From Cytobacillus firmus (GTDB lineage: Bacteria; Bacillota; Bacilli; Bacillales; Cytobacillaceae), in assembly GCF_023657595.1 (NCBI RefSeq), contig NZ_CP098323.1:830001-894000 (forward strand): DNA of 64,000 bases, written 5' to 3'. Each line of letters opens with the position of its first letter. The first letter of the stretch is position 1. Below, piece by piece: positions 1-8,034 of the stretch. The position numbers were made by a program, and so were the translations under genes. A model generated the notes under the pieces. It did no database searches, was not told the origin of the DNA, and saw only the letters and a program-made list of their open reading frames with translations.

Positions 1-2
1 GC

Positions 3-644
3 AGCATCGCCTGTATGATGGTGGACTGCAAGTCTGGTTTTCTATGGGATGCTGCCTCCATCCTTCAAAAAGAAAAACTCATCCGATCGATCGAGCAGAT
101 CATCATGAAATACTGTGAAACCTCAATCGTTTTTACGAAATCAAACCAGATCATAGCACTCTTGGTGAATGGACGAAAAAAGTATGACCAGTCTCTAGCT
201 GTTGATATTCAGAGAAAAGTGAGCAGAGCTATCATTGGTTTGGGCAGAGAGGTTGATCTAACAGATATGACAGATACTTATCAGGAAGCTGCCGAAGCTT
301 TATCATTTGCTAAAAACCATCAGCACAAAACCTTTATCACTTATTCTGAGCTTGGTGCTGAAAGACTGTGGCTCAACACCGACCGCAGCTTGCTGAATAA
401 ATTTGTCACCGATAAAATAGGCTCTCTTTTAAAAATGGAGCCAGAATACTTAAAAACGATGCAAACCTTCCTGGCACATAATCAAAGCCATAAACAAACA
501 GCAGAAGAGATGCATATCCATCCCAATACCCTTGCATACCGGCTGAAAAAAATCGAGAGCGAGCTGCAGCTGGATTTTTCCCGGAAAGAAGATTGGATTA
601 CAGTGGTCCTGGCCTTCCAGGTCTTTGATTTTTTAAACCCATAA
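3..644 (+). CDS. CdaR/PucR-family transcriptional regulator (5' end outside window)
   Basis: The reading frame is open from base 3, so the N-terminal part, where the effector domain would sit, lies outside the window. What remains is a GGDEF-like middle region followed by a PucR-type C-terminal helix-turn-helix (QTAEEMHIHPNTLAYRLKKI), the signature of the CdaR/PucR family. These proteins activate catabolic genes for sugar diacids, purines or amino acids in response to the substrate. The gene lies about 100 bases upstream of, and co-directional with, a dehydrogenase/transporter/amidohydrolase cluster, so it probably controls that cluster. The family call is sure; the effector is unknown. Confidence 0.85.
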   Translation, partial: SIACMMVDCKSGFLWDAASILQKEKLIRSIEQIIMKYCETSIVFTKSNQIIALLVNGRKKYDQSLAVDIQRKVSRAIIGLGREVDLTDMTDTYQEAAEALSFAKNHQHKTFITYSELGAERLWLNTDRSLLNKFVTDKIGSLLKMEPEYLKTMQTFLAHNQSHKQTAEEMHIHPNTLAYRLKKIESELQLDFSRKEDWITVVLAFQVFDFLNP

Positions 645-691
645 TTGGTGCTTGTCACAAAGAACAGAAGGATTATTTGGCTGTTGGCACA

Positions 692-720
692 TGTACAGGG
701 AATATTCTAAATATTATAAT
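692..720 (+). promoter_or_regulatory. Possible sigma-A promoter for the aldehyde dehydrogenase cluster
   Basis: A TATAAT hexamer (715-720) lies 17 bases downstream of a weak -35-like TGTACA (692-697) and 31 bases upstream of the aldehyde dehydrogenase start. The poor -35 would fit an activator-dependent promoter under the upstream CdaR-like protein. This rests on sequence match alone. Confidence 0.3.
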
Positions 721-751
721 AATCTCAACTTAAGCGATAAGGAGAGATTGG

Positions 752-2248
752 ATGAGTACAGAGGTTAATAGCCAGAAAACTGCAGTCAGGAATACTGGTG
801 CAGAAACTTATTACAATTACATTGGCGGGGAATGGGTTCCTTCTGTGACAGGGGAAACGTATCCGAGTGTGAATCCAGCCAATACAGATGAGGTACTGGG
901 TTACTTTCAGAAATCGAATGGGATTGATGTGCAAAAAGCAATCGATAGTGCAAAGAGAGCTTTTCCCGAATGGAAAAATACATCTCCAATCAGCCGGGGG
1001 GACATCCTTTTTAAACTGATCTTTCTCATCCAGCAGGAAAAAGAGGAATTAGCAGAAATTATTACGAAGGAAGTAGGCAAAACGATCGAGGCAGCCCGAA
1101 AGGAAGTGGATGCAACGGTTCAGGCTCTAAAGCATTTCAGCGGTGAGGCTAACCGGATTTCAGGTGAAACCGTGCCTGCAATTGATCCGAAAACCTTTGC
1201 CTGCACGATTCAGGAGCCGCTGGGAGTGGTGGCTGTCGTTACGCCATTTAATTTTCCGCTCGGAATCGCCATTTATAAAATTGCACCTTCCATGCTGGCG
1301 GGAAATACGATCATCTATAAGGCCGCAAGTGACACGTCTTTAATCGCAGTGAAGGTAGTCGAGCTGTTCGAAAAGGCTGGAATGCCAGCGGGCGTGCTGA
1401 ATATGATCACGGGCCCGGGTTCTGTCGTAGGAGAAGAGCTTGGAACCAATCCGGAAATTAAGGCAGTCTCGTTTACAGGCTCCTCTGATGTGGGCATCCA
1501 TCTTGGCAAGCTTGTGACAGCCCATGGCGGAAAAATGCAGGCCGAAATGGGCGGGAAGAACGCGACGGTCATTCTGGAGGATGCCAATCTGGAAGAGGCT
1601 GTCCAGAGTGTGGTCATCAGCGGATTTTACAATAACGGCCAAAGCTGTACGGGAACCAGCCGCGTGATTGTGCCCCGGTCCATTTCGCGAAAGGTCATTG
1701 ATTTATTAGTTGAAAAAGCGAAGCAAGTAAAAGTCGGCAATGGGGTGCGGGAAGGATATGACAACGGTGCGGTTGCGAATAAGCATCAATTGAATACGTA
1801 TCTCCATTATGTGAATAGCGCCATCGAAGAAGGAGCTGTTCTTGAATATGGCGGAAAGCAGCTGACAGATGGCGATATGGCAAATGGCTATTTCGTTGCT
1901 CCGACAGTTTTCAGTAAAGTTACAAAGGATTTTACAATCGCCCAGGAAGAGATTTTCGGTCCTGTTGTGGCTGTGATGGAAACGGATTCTTACGAAGAGG
2001 CGATTGAGCTTGCAAATGATACGGACTTTGGCCTGTCATCTGCCATTTTTACGAATGACCTTCAAAAAGCATTCGATTTTGTCCGGAAAATTGAAACAGG
2101 CGTCACGCACGTGAATATCCCATCCAACCATTATGAAAACCAGCTCCCGTTTGGCGGCAAAAAAACGTCAAGCATTGGACCGCGTGAACAGGGCAGCACG
2201 GCATTGGATTTCTGGCTTGATACAAAAACAGTTTATATCAAACCTTAA
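752..2248 (+). CDS. NAD(P)-dependent aldehyde dehydrogenase, semialdehyde dehydrogenase-like
   Basis: This is a full-length (498 aa) member of the aldehyde dehydrogenase superfamily, which oxidises an aldehyde to a carboxylate with NAD(P)+. Catalytic Cys299 sits in GQSCTGTSR, general-base Glu265 in AEMGGKN, the oxyanion Asn167 in TPFNF, and the cofactor-binding FTGSS at about 241. The overall pattern resembles alpha-ketoglutaric semialdehyde (2,5-dioxovalerate) dehydrogenases, but substrate cannot be assigned from motifs. The ATG follows AAGGAGAG with good spacing. It heads a run of tightly spaced genes with a beta-hydroxyacid dehydrogenase and a DUF3100 membrane pair, suggesting that a catabolic semialdehyde is its substrate. 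Confidence 0.9.
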   Translation: MSTEVNSQKTAVRNTGAETYYNYIGGEWVPSVTGETYPSVNPANTDEVLGYFQKSNGIDVQKAIDSAKRAFPEWKNTSPISRGDILFKLIFLIQQEKEELAEIITKEVGKTIEAARKEVDATVQALKHFSGEANRISGETVPAIDPKTFACTIQEPLGVVAVVTPFNFPLGIAIYKIAPSMLAGNTIIYKAASDTSLIAVKVVELFEKAGMPAGVLNMITGPGSVVGEELGTNPEIKAVSFTGSSDVGIHLGKLVTAHGGKMQAEMGGKNATVILEDANLEEAVQSVVISGFYNNGQSCTGTSRVIVPRSISRKVIDLLVEKAKQVKVGNGVREGYDNGAVANKHQLNTYLHYVNSAIEEGAVLEYGGKQLTDGDMANGYFVAPTVFSKVTKDFTIAQEEIFGPVVAVMETDSYEEAIELANDTDFGLSSAIFTNDLQKAFDFVRKIETGVTHVNIPSNHYENQLPFGGKKTSSIGPREQGSTALDFWLDTKTVYIKP

Positions 2249-2259
2249 GGAGGGAGAGG

Positions 2260-3120
2260 ATGAAAAACATAGGTGTAATTGGCTGCGGGGCCATGGGAAA
2301 GGGCCTTGTGAAAAATTTAATCAAAAACGGATATAAGGTGTATGCTTATGATCCAAGTCAGGATGCACTTGCGAAATGCGAGGCGCTGGGGGCCATTCCC
2401 CAGCCTTCTCCTTTCGAGGCAGCAAGTCAGGCGGATCTAGTAATTTCTTCATTGCCTGGACCAAGTATTGTGAAGGATGTTATGATGGGTGGAAGCGGAG
2501 TCCTTTCTGCTTTAAAGCCTCACAGTTTTGTGCTGGATATGAGCACCATTGACCCAAAAACAGCCCAGGAATTGAATCAGTCTGCAAAGGCGAACGCCAT
2601 CCATTTTTATGACTGTCCGTTAAGCGGGGGACCAAAGGGTGCTGATGCCGGTACGCTGACCATAATGGTAGGGGGAGACGATAAATTTTTGCCGGACATT
2701 CGCCCGGTCCTGGAGAGCGTTGGAAAAGATATTTTTCTGCTCGGTCCTTCAGGATCAGGACAGGTGGCAAAGCTGTGCCATAATATGCTGGTTGCTTTAA
2801 CGACTGCAGGCCTGGGGGAGGTCCTTGCAGTGGGGGAGAAAGCAGGTGTCAGCCGGTCTCAGCTGGCGGAAGTCATTCAAAGCGGGTCTGCGCATAATCG
2901 CGTCCTGACCGTATTCGGTGAGAATATCCTTCAGCATACATACGGGAATGTGCTGTTCAGCCTGGAGCACATGAATAAGGATATTCACTTGTACAAAGAA
3001 ACAGCCGAATTTTATAGCCAAGATTCTCCTTTGGGTCAGCTGGTGTGCTATATCTATGGGAAGGCGATGGAGCAAGGGAAGGGCAAGCTTGATTCTTCTG
3101 CCGTGTGCGGATCTATCTAG
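2260..3120 (+). CDS. NAD(P)-dependent beta-hydroxyacid dehydrogenase (3-HIBDH / tartronate semialdehyde reductase family)
   Basis: At 286 aa it has the standard family length. An N-terminal Rossmann motif GCGAMG (residues 8-13) binds NAD(P); the substrate-binding signature DCPLSGG lies near 118-124; catalytic Lys171 and Asn175 are in GQVAKLCHNM. Relatives interconvert 3-hydroxyisobutyrate, tartronate semialdehyde or succinic semialdehyde with their hydroxyacids. The start lies 11 bases after the aldehyde dehydrogenase stop, behind AAGGAGG. Next to an aldehyde dehydrogenase it could process the same semialdehyde in the reductive direction. The exact substrate is not decidable here. Confidence 0.88.
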   Translation: MKNIGVIGCGAMGKGLVKNLIKNGYKVYAYDPSQDALAKCEALGAIPQPSPFEAASQADLVISSLPGPSIVKDVMMGGSGVLSALKPHSFVLDMSTIDPKTAQELNQSAKANAIHFYDCPLSGGPKGADAGTLTIMVGGDDKFLPDIRPVLESVGKDIFLLGPSGSGQVAKLCHNMLVALTTAGLGEVLAVGEKAGVSRSQLAEVIQSGSAHNRVLTVFGENILQHTYGNVLFSLEHMNKDIHLYKETAEFYSQDSPLGQLVCYIYGKAMEQGKGKLDSSAVCGSI

Positions 3121-3146
3121 GAATCTTTTAATCTAGGGGGGAAAAC

Positions 3147-3968
3147 ATGAAAAATGAAAAGACAGAAATTTTAAAAGATTGGCGCTTGCATGCCGTTGTG
3201 CTGGTTCTGGTTGCGGCTACCGAAGCGATTGGACAGATCAGCTTTAAAGTAGGCGCAGGGGTTATTCTGCTGCTGCCTATGCTTTATGCTTTTTTCCTGG
3301 GGCTGGGTCTTTACTTCACTCCGCTTATTAAGGAAAAACAGGCTAAAAATGCAGAGCCCCTCATCGTGCTTGGGGTTACTCTTTTAATTGCGAAAATTGG
3401 CGTAACAATTGGGCCGCAAATCGAGGCAATCATTGCGGCGGGGCCATCTTTATTGCTGCAGGAACTTGGTAACCTGGGAACGATCTTATTTGCACTGCCA
3501 GTGGCCATTTTTCTTGGCTTTAAAAGAGAAGCCATTGGCATGACCCACTCGATTGGCAGGGAGCCGAACGTCGGGCTGATTATGAATAAATATGGATTTG
3601 ATTCGCCAGAAGGCAGAGGAGTAATGGCTATTTATATTTTCGGTACTGTGTTTGGTGCTGCCTTCCTGGGGTTGATTTCCGGATTCCTGGCCACCATTAC
3701 CCCGCTCCATCCGCTGTCGTTCGCGATGGCATCGGGTGTGGGAAGCGGCAGCATGATGGCGGCCGCCAGCGGATCGCTCGTCGCTGCCTTCCCTGAAATG
3801 GAGGCGCAGATTGTTGCCTTCGCAGGCGCCAGTAACCTGCTTTCACTTTCAACGGGTCTGTATGCCAGTATTTTTATTGGATTGCCTCTTACTGAGAAGC
3901 TGTACAGCATCATGATGAAACGCAAAGAGAAAAAGGCTTCGGACAAAGGGGGAGATATCCATGCTTAA
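3147..3968 (+). CDS. DUF3100 integral membrane protein, putative transporter subunit
   Basis: A 273-aa, strongly hydrophobic protein with roughly eight predicted membrane segments and a short basic C-terminus. It matches my recollection of DUF3100 proteins, which usually occur with a second small membrane protein. Glycine/serine-rich stretches inside helices (such as ASGVGSGSMMAAASGS near 190-206) are typical of transporters. RBS is GGGGGGA. It overlaps the next gene by eight bases and sits inside a dehydrogenase/amidohydrolase operon, so uptake of the catabolised compound is the natural inference. Function is not established by sequence. Confidence 0.7.
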   Translation: MKNEKTEILKDWRLHAVVLVLVAATEAIGQISFKVGAGVILLLPMLYAFFLGLGLYFTPLIKEKQAKNAEPLIVLGVTLLIAKIGVTIGPQIEAIIAAGPSLLLQELGNLGTILFALPVAIFLGFKREAIGMTHSIGREPNVGLIMNKYGFDSPEGRGVMAIYIFGTVFGAAFLGLISGFLATITPLHPLSFAMASGVGSGSMMAAASGSLVAAFPEMEAQIVAFAGASNLLSLSTGLYASIFIGLPLTEKLYSIMMKRKEKKASDKGGDIHA

Positions 3969-4413
3969 AAATATCACTGAATGGTTTTTGATATTGGCGA
4001 TTTTTGGTCTTTCAGCGCTGATCGGGAACTGGGTAGGCTACGATATCCTGCCGTCTGCAGCCATTCCGGGCATGCTTGTTTTAATTGTTATCAGTGTGCT
4101 GGGCCTGATTCTTGAAAAAGTGCTGCCAGGCAATATCCCGAGCGTCGGATATATCGGGATTATCGGAATCATCGTTTCCATTCCGGGAGTACCGGGATCT
4201 GAATATGTTGTCGAGTGGACAACTCAGGTCAATATCCTGGCTCTTGCTACACCGATTCTCGCTTATGCAGGGATCTCGATCGGAAAGAACTGGGCTGACT
4301 TTTCCAAGCTGGGCTGGAGAAGCATTATTGTCGCAGTCTTCGTGTTCTTCGGAACCTTCATCGGATCTGCAGTAATTGCCGAGATTATTCTGCGGATGCA
4401 GGGAATTATTTAA
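3961..4413 (+). CDS. Small multi-spanning membrane protein, partner of the DUF3100 protein
   Basis: This 150-aa protein is almost entirely hydrophobic, with four to five membrane spans. It begins inside the end of the DUF3100 gene (eight-base overlap), which implies translational coupling and probably a complex. Two-gene arrangements of this kind are common for small transporters built from a large and a small subunit. I do not recognise a named family beyond its co-occurrence with DUF3100. The ATG is preceded by GGGGGAGA at good spacing. Confidence 0.65.
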   Translation: MLKNITEWFLILAIFGLSALIGNWVGYDILPSAAIPGMLVLIVISVLGLILEKVLPGNIPSVGYIGIIGIIVSIPGVPGSEYVVEWTTQVNILALATPILAYAGISIGKNWADFSKLGWRSIIVAVFVFFGTFIGSAVIAEIILRMQGII

Positions 4414-4500
4414 TGATTTGCGGCCTGGCAGGTGGATATCTGCCGGGCTTTTTGCTCTGAATCAGGCTCAAAATCATTATTTGGGCACTGTTTCTAAAGA

Positions 4501-4610
4501 TATCGGCCGCTTTAACAGATTTATCGGCCAGATTAATAATTTATGGGTTACTTTTTTGATATATCGGTCAAAATTCTATTTTATCGGTCAGTTTTCCTAT
4601 ATATCGGTCA
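4501..4610. repeat. Array of about six TATCGGTCA units at 20-21 bp spacing
   Basis: TATCGG-like hexamers start at 4501, 4522, 4542 (degenerate, TATGGG), 4562, 4582 and 4602, so the period is 20-21 bp. The units read TATCGGCC in the first part and TATCGGTCA in the last part. The sequence between units is AT-rich and not conserved. The array fills the gap between the DUF3100 pair and the amidohydrolase. A longer array of the same motif, in the opposite orientation, is at 39816-40061. Confidence 0.8.
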
Positions 4611-4684
4611 CTTCGCGCAGAGTCAACATTCCAATAATCTCACAGTATTAACAGTATCCAAAAAAATAAGAAGGAGTGAAACCC

Positions 4685-5968
4685 ATGAACCTTTATGAAC
4701 AGTTAGTAAAAGATTATGACCAAGAACTTACTCATTCGGGTGTAAACGGCGAAAGATTGGCCTCAAGACTTGATGAGCTTTCAAGGATAGGCCTCATGGA
4801 CAGCGGCGGGGTCACCCGCCCGGGCTATTCTGCCGAAGAGAAAGAAGCGAAAGAGCTAGTAATCAAGTGGATGAAAAACGCTGGTCTTACTGTAACTGAA
4901 GATGGAGCAGGAAATGTATTCGGCAGATTGGAAGGCAAAACAGCAGGACCCTCAATCGCTTCAGGTTCCCATGTTGACAGTGTTCCAAATGGAGGGCACT
5001 TTGATGGGCCGTTAGGGGTTCTCTCAGCATTGGAAGTTGCCGAGTCATGGAGAGAAACAGGATTCATACCGGAGAAGCCGTACGAGATTGTTATTTTTTC
5101 AGATGAAGAGGGTTCGAGATTCAAGAGCAGCTTAACAGGCAGCCGGGCATTTATGGGTCAGCTGAAGCCTGAGGAAATGGATAGCCTGCATGATGAAAAT
5201 GGCAAAACGTTTCGGGAGGTGTTGAGCGAATATGGCAGCAGCGCGGAAGAGTGCTTAAAGGCAGGAAGAAACGGGCGTGAATTCGAAACCTTTGTGGAAG
5301 TCCATATCGAGCAGGGAAAGGTGCTTGAAAGAGAGAATCAGCCAGTTGGAGTGGTAAAAGGCATTGCAGGTCCAGCCTCTCTGGAGGTTACGTTTACAGG
5401 AGAAGCCGGCCATGCGGGAAATACGCCAATGGCTGGGCGCAGAGATCCCTTAGTGGCTGCCTCATTATTTGTAGCGGCCATCGAGAATTTTCCAAAGCAG
5501 ATCAGTGATACAGCTGTTGCCACTGTCGGCAAGCTGGACGTGCATCCAAATGGCTTTAATGTCATTGCACAGGAAGTAATATTAACAGTGGATATCCGGG
5601 ATATTTTTGAAGAAACCCGTGATCAGCTGCTTGATCTAATTAAGACTGAAGCGGTGAAAATTGCAGAGGAACGAGGCATTGATGTGCAAATGAACCTGAA
5701 TGCCAAGATTAAACCTCTGCCAATTAGTGAAGTTTTGCAGGCTGGTATTGCAGACTCGCTTGAGAAGTTCGATATAACCCCCGTTTACATCCCAAGCGGT
5801 GCCGGCCATGACACCATGATCGTCGGAACCGAAGTGCCGGCCGCCATGCTGTTCGTCCGCAGCAGGGATGGCATCAGCCACAATCCGCGGGAATGGACGT
5901 CATTAAATGACTGTGTATATGGTGTACATGTTTTGAAACATTTTGTTGAAGGGCTTATGAAAAAATAG
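4685..5968 (+). CDS. M20-family Zn-dependent hydrolase (N-carbamoyl-L-amino acid hydrolase / allantoate amidohydrolase type)
   Basis: A 427-aa metallo-amidohydrolase that removes carbamoyl or ureido groups from linear amides in the cytosol. Metal ligands are visible: His96 (GSHVDSVPNGG), Asp107 (HFDGP), Glu141/142 (FSDEEGSRF), His207 (VEVHIEQG) and a late His in SHNPREW. The dimerisation-domain motif HAGNTPM...RRDP is present. I place the start at the ATG at 4685, nine bases after AAGGAG; a GTG at 4676 overlaps that RBS and is unlikely. With a PucR-type regulator and dehydrogenases upstream, a role in breaking down a ureido or carbamoyl compound is likely. Allantoate and carbamoyl-amino-acid specificity cannot be separated here. 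Confidence 0.87.
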   Translation: MNLYEQLVKDYDQELTHSGVNGERLASRLDELSRIGLMDSGGVTRPGYSAEEKEAKELVIKWMKNAGLTVTEDGAGNVFGRLEGKTAGPSIASGSHVDSVPNGGHFDGPLGVLSALEVAESWRETGFIPEKPYEIVIFSDEEGSRFKSSLTGSRAFMGQLKPEEMDSLHDENGKTFREVLSEYGSSAEECLKAGRNGREFETFVEVHIEQGKVLERENQPVGVVKGIAGPASLEVTFTGEAGHAGNTPMAGRRDPLVAASLFVAAIENFPKQISDTAVATVGKLDVHPNGFNVIAQEVILTVDIRDIFEETRDQLLDLIKTEAVKIAEERGIDVQMNLNAKIKPLPISEVLQAGIADSLEKFDITPVYIPSGAGHDTMIVGTEVPAAMLFVRSRDGISHNPREWTSLNDCVYGVHVLKHFVEGLMKK

Positions 5969-5985
5969 TAAAAGGGAGCAATCGC

Positions 5986-6483
5986 ATGATCATCCGCGAT
6001 ATAAAACCAGAAGACGCCCAGGCCCTGGCCGACTTGATCACACAAGTAGAAAACGAATCAGAATACATGCTTTTCGAGCCAGGTGAAAGAAAGACCTCAG
6101 CCGAGGCACAAAGAAAAAGAATAGAAGCCATACAAAAAGAAGACCAATCGACTATCATCATCTCGGAAAAAGATAATCAATTGGTCGGCTTCTTAATGGC
6201 CATTGGCGGTGCTGCACGGAGAAACCGGCACTCAGCCTATCTCGTTGCAGGCATCCTCAGCGAACACAGAGGCCAGGGAATCGGCACAAAGCTGTTTGAA
6301 GAGCTTGACTGTTGGGCAAGTAAACACGAAATCCACAGGCTGGAACTCACAGTAGTTATCCACAATCAGGCCGGTGTCACCCTCTACAAAAAGGCAGGAT
6401 TCCAGATCGAAGGCACCAAAAAACATTCGCTTATGATAAACGGAGAATTTGTGGACGAATACTATATGAGTAAGCTGTTATAA
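5986..6483 (+). CDS. GNAT-family N-acetyltransferase
   Basis: This 165-aa protein has the complete GNAT fold signature, with the acetyl-CoA pyrophosphate-binding loop HRGQGIGTKLFEEL around residues 95-108 and the downstream GVTLYKKAGF motif. It follows the amidohydrolase by 17 bases with a GGGAG RBS and is closed by a strong terminator, so it is probably the last gene of the operon. Relatives acetylate amino groups on small molecules or proteins. The acceptor is unknown. Confidence 0.85.
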   Translation: MIIRDIKPEDAQALADLITQVENESEYMLFEPGERKTSAEAQRKRIEAIQKEDQSTIIISEKDNQLVGFLMAIGGAARRNRHSAYLVAGILSEHRGQGIGTKLFEELDCWASKHEIHRLELTVVIHNQAGVTLYKKAGFQIEGTKKHSLMINGEFVDEYYMSKLL

Positions 6484-6489
6484 CAGATA

Positions 6490-6525
6490 GGCCATTCCCT
6501 TTAAAACAAGGGGAATGGCCTTTTC
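6490..6525 (+). terminator. Rho-independent terminator after the GNAT gene
   Basis: A GGCCATTCCC / GGGAATGGCC stem (6490-6499 and 6511-6520) with an 11-base loop is followed by TTTTCTT. It closes the dehydrogenase/amidohydrolase operon. Confidence 0.9.
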
Positions 6526-6531
6526 TTCAGG

Positions 6532-6791
6532 TCTAAACCCTGATGGCACTTCAGAAAGAGAGAAAAAGGGCATCGGAGAGTTTGAGTCCCAACCCGGCCC
6601 AACTTCGGACAGAGAAGGCTGAAATCCTGTTGGCAGAGTCTGAACCCGGTCCAACTTCGGACAGCGAAAGTCGAAACCGGGCATCCAGAGTCCGAACCCG
6701 GCTCAACTTTGGACAGAGAAAGCCGAAACCGTGCACCCAGAGTCCGAACCCCTTCCCGCTTTAAACAAAGAAAGCACGAACCCGCCGTCCA
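6532..6791. repeat. Tandem array of 52-bp repeats (four clear copies plus a decayed one)
   Basis: Exactly spaced copies start at 6584, 6636, 6688 and 6740, with a decayed copy at 6532. Each begins GAGTCCGAACCCGG and contains a GTCCGAA...TTCGGAC inverted pair, so each unit can form a small hairpin. The last copy has lost the right arm of this pair. The array lies between a terminator and the TRAP promoter. Short reading frames across it are by-products of the repeat. Confidence 0.88.
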
Positions 6792-6921
6792 TATAACTTA
6801 ATAGAATAAACCTTTAAATCCTACAAGGTAAATTTTCCTATTTTCACTTCAGAAACCCCCGTATTCTCAAGGAATCCAGCATCCAATTCCACAAAACAAA
6901 AAAGAAAAATCAGAATTTTAA

Positions 6922-6962
6922 TTGAATTCAAAACACGTAATCTTGTATACTTGTAATACAAG
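6922..6962 (+). promoter_or_regulatory. Sigma-A promoter with overlapping palindromic operator for the TRAP/2-hydroxyacid operon
   Basis: TTGAAT (6922-6927) and TATACT (6946-6951) are separated by 18 bases. The palindrome CTTGTAT-ACTTGTA-ATACAAG (6942-6962) covers the -10. TTGTAT/ATACAA half-sites are typical for FadR-type GntR proteins, and such a regulator is encoded in this operon. Repression by that protein is inferred. Confidence 0.7.
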
Positions 6963-6966
6963 TTTG

Positions 6967-6980
6967 AAAAAACGCTTACA
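6967..6980 (-). promoter_or_regulatory. Imperfect cre (CcpA) site
   Basis: On the minus strand the sequence reads TGTAAGCGTTTTTT, which matches the catabolite-response consensus TGNAARCGNWWWCA except for the final CA. It lies just downstream of the operator and promoter, in the right place for CcpA repression of the TRAP operon. The match is incomplete. Confidence 0.35.
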
Positions 6981-7004
6981 TTTTTGCTGGAAAGGGAGGA
7001 TTTT

Positions 7005-8021
7005 ATGATTCAAAAGAAGTGGAAGATTATCATATCGGTTCTGACACTTGTTTTTATTGCCATTGTTGGCGTGCGGACAGCAGCCGAGAACAAGGATAAA
7101 AAGTTCGTATCCGTTGCCACCGCTTCAACAGGAGGTACATATTACCCGATTGGGGTTGGAATGGCCAATGTATGGAGCAGCCATTTAAAGGGTGAGAAAA
7201 TCCAGGCGAGCGGCCAATCCTCAGCCGGCTCCATTGAAAATATTGAACTGCTTCGTGAAGGGGAAGCACAGCTTGCTATTCTTCAGGGATTAATATCTTC
7301 TCAGGCTTATGCAGGTGACGACTCTTTTGAAGGAAAGCGCTATGAGGATTTGCGCACAATCTCCATGCTCTGGCCCAATGTGGAACATTTCGTACTGATG
7401 AACAATAAGATCAAAAGCGGAACTATCGACGATATAAAAGGAACGCAATTCTCTGTTGGGCCGCAGGCCAGCGGTACGGAGCAATCCACAGTCGTGATGA
7501 TGGATGGTCTCGGTCTTACGAAAAAGGATATTTCTCCTGAGTATCTGGGCTACAGTGACACGGTTTCCGCGATGCGTGATGGGAGATTGGATGGAGGTTC
7601 CCTTCCGGCAGGTATCCCGATTTCCGCTGTAACAGATATGTATGCAAGTAATGTCAAAGCATCGATCCTGGAAGTAACTGATGAGCAGCTGGATGCCATC
7701 AATGCAGTATCGGACAGCTGGTACCGCTATGTGATTCCTGGAGGCACTTATCCTCGCAATGACGAAGATATCAACACGATTGCTCAGCCAAACCTATTAT
7801 CCACAACTAAAGAAATGGATGAAGAAACGATTTATATTCTAACCAAAACACTTTATGAGAATCTTGATGAAATGTATGAGGTTCATAGCTCTGCCAAGGA
7901 AATGACTTTGGAAACGGCACTTGATGGCGTATCTGTGCCATTGCATGCCGGAGCCTACAGATATTTTAAAGAAGCGGGCCTTGATATACCTGAAAATCTA
8001 ATTCCGCCGGAAGCGAAATAA
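7005..8021 (+). CDS. TAXI-family TRAP transporter substrate-binding protein
   Basis: This 338-aa protein has an N-terminal hydrophobic segment (about 7-26) and then the TAXI signature ATASTGGTYYPIG near 40-52, the hallmark of the TAXI class of TRAP binding proteins. No lipobox Cys is evident, so it is probably membrane-tethered or secreted by the N-terminal segment. It would capture an organic anion outside the cell and pass it to the fused permease encoded next. An upstream ATG at 6984 exists, but AAAGGGAGGA sits directly before the ATG at 7005. The ligand is unknown; the operon suggests a 2-hydroxyacid. Confidence 0.9.
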   Translation: MIQKKWKIIISVLTLVFIAIVGVRTAAENKDKKFVSVATASTGGTYYPIGVGMANVWSSHLKGEKIQASGQSSAGSIENIELLREGEAQLAILQGLISSQAYAGDDSFEGKRYEDLRTISMLWPNVEHFVLMNNKIKSGTIDDIKGTQFSVGPQASGTEQSTVVMMDGLGLTKKDISPEYLGYSDTVSAMRDGRLDGGSLPAGIPISAVTDMYASNVKASILEVTDEQLDAINAVSDSWYRYVIPGGTYPRNDEDINTIAQPNLLSTTKEMDEETIYILTKTLYENLDEMYEVHSSAKEMTLETALDGVSVPLHAGAYRYFKEAGLDIPENLIPPEAK

Positions 8022-8034
8022 AGGAGGGAAAAGA

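Noticed and set aside
684..703. Sigma-54 (-24/-12) promoter at TTGGCACATG
   Set aside because: The -24-like TTGGCAC is present but the GC of the -12 element is missing at the right spacing, and no sigma-54 activator gene is seen.
4376..4651. 91-codon open frame across the DUF3100/amidohydrolase gap
   Set aside because: It runs through the periodic TATCGG array, has no RBS and begins inside the preceding gene, so it is a by-product of the repeat.
6543..6764. Open frames on both strands within the 52-bp repeat
   Set aside because: The repeat unit itself gives repetitive peptides; there is no RBS and no conserved protein pattern.
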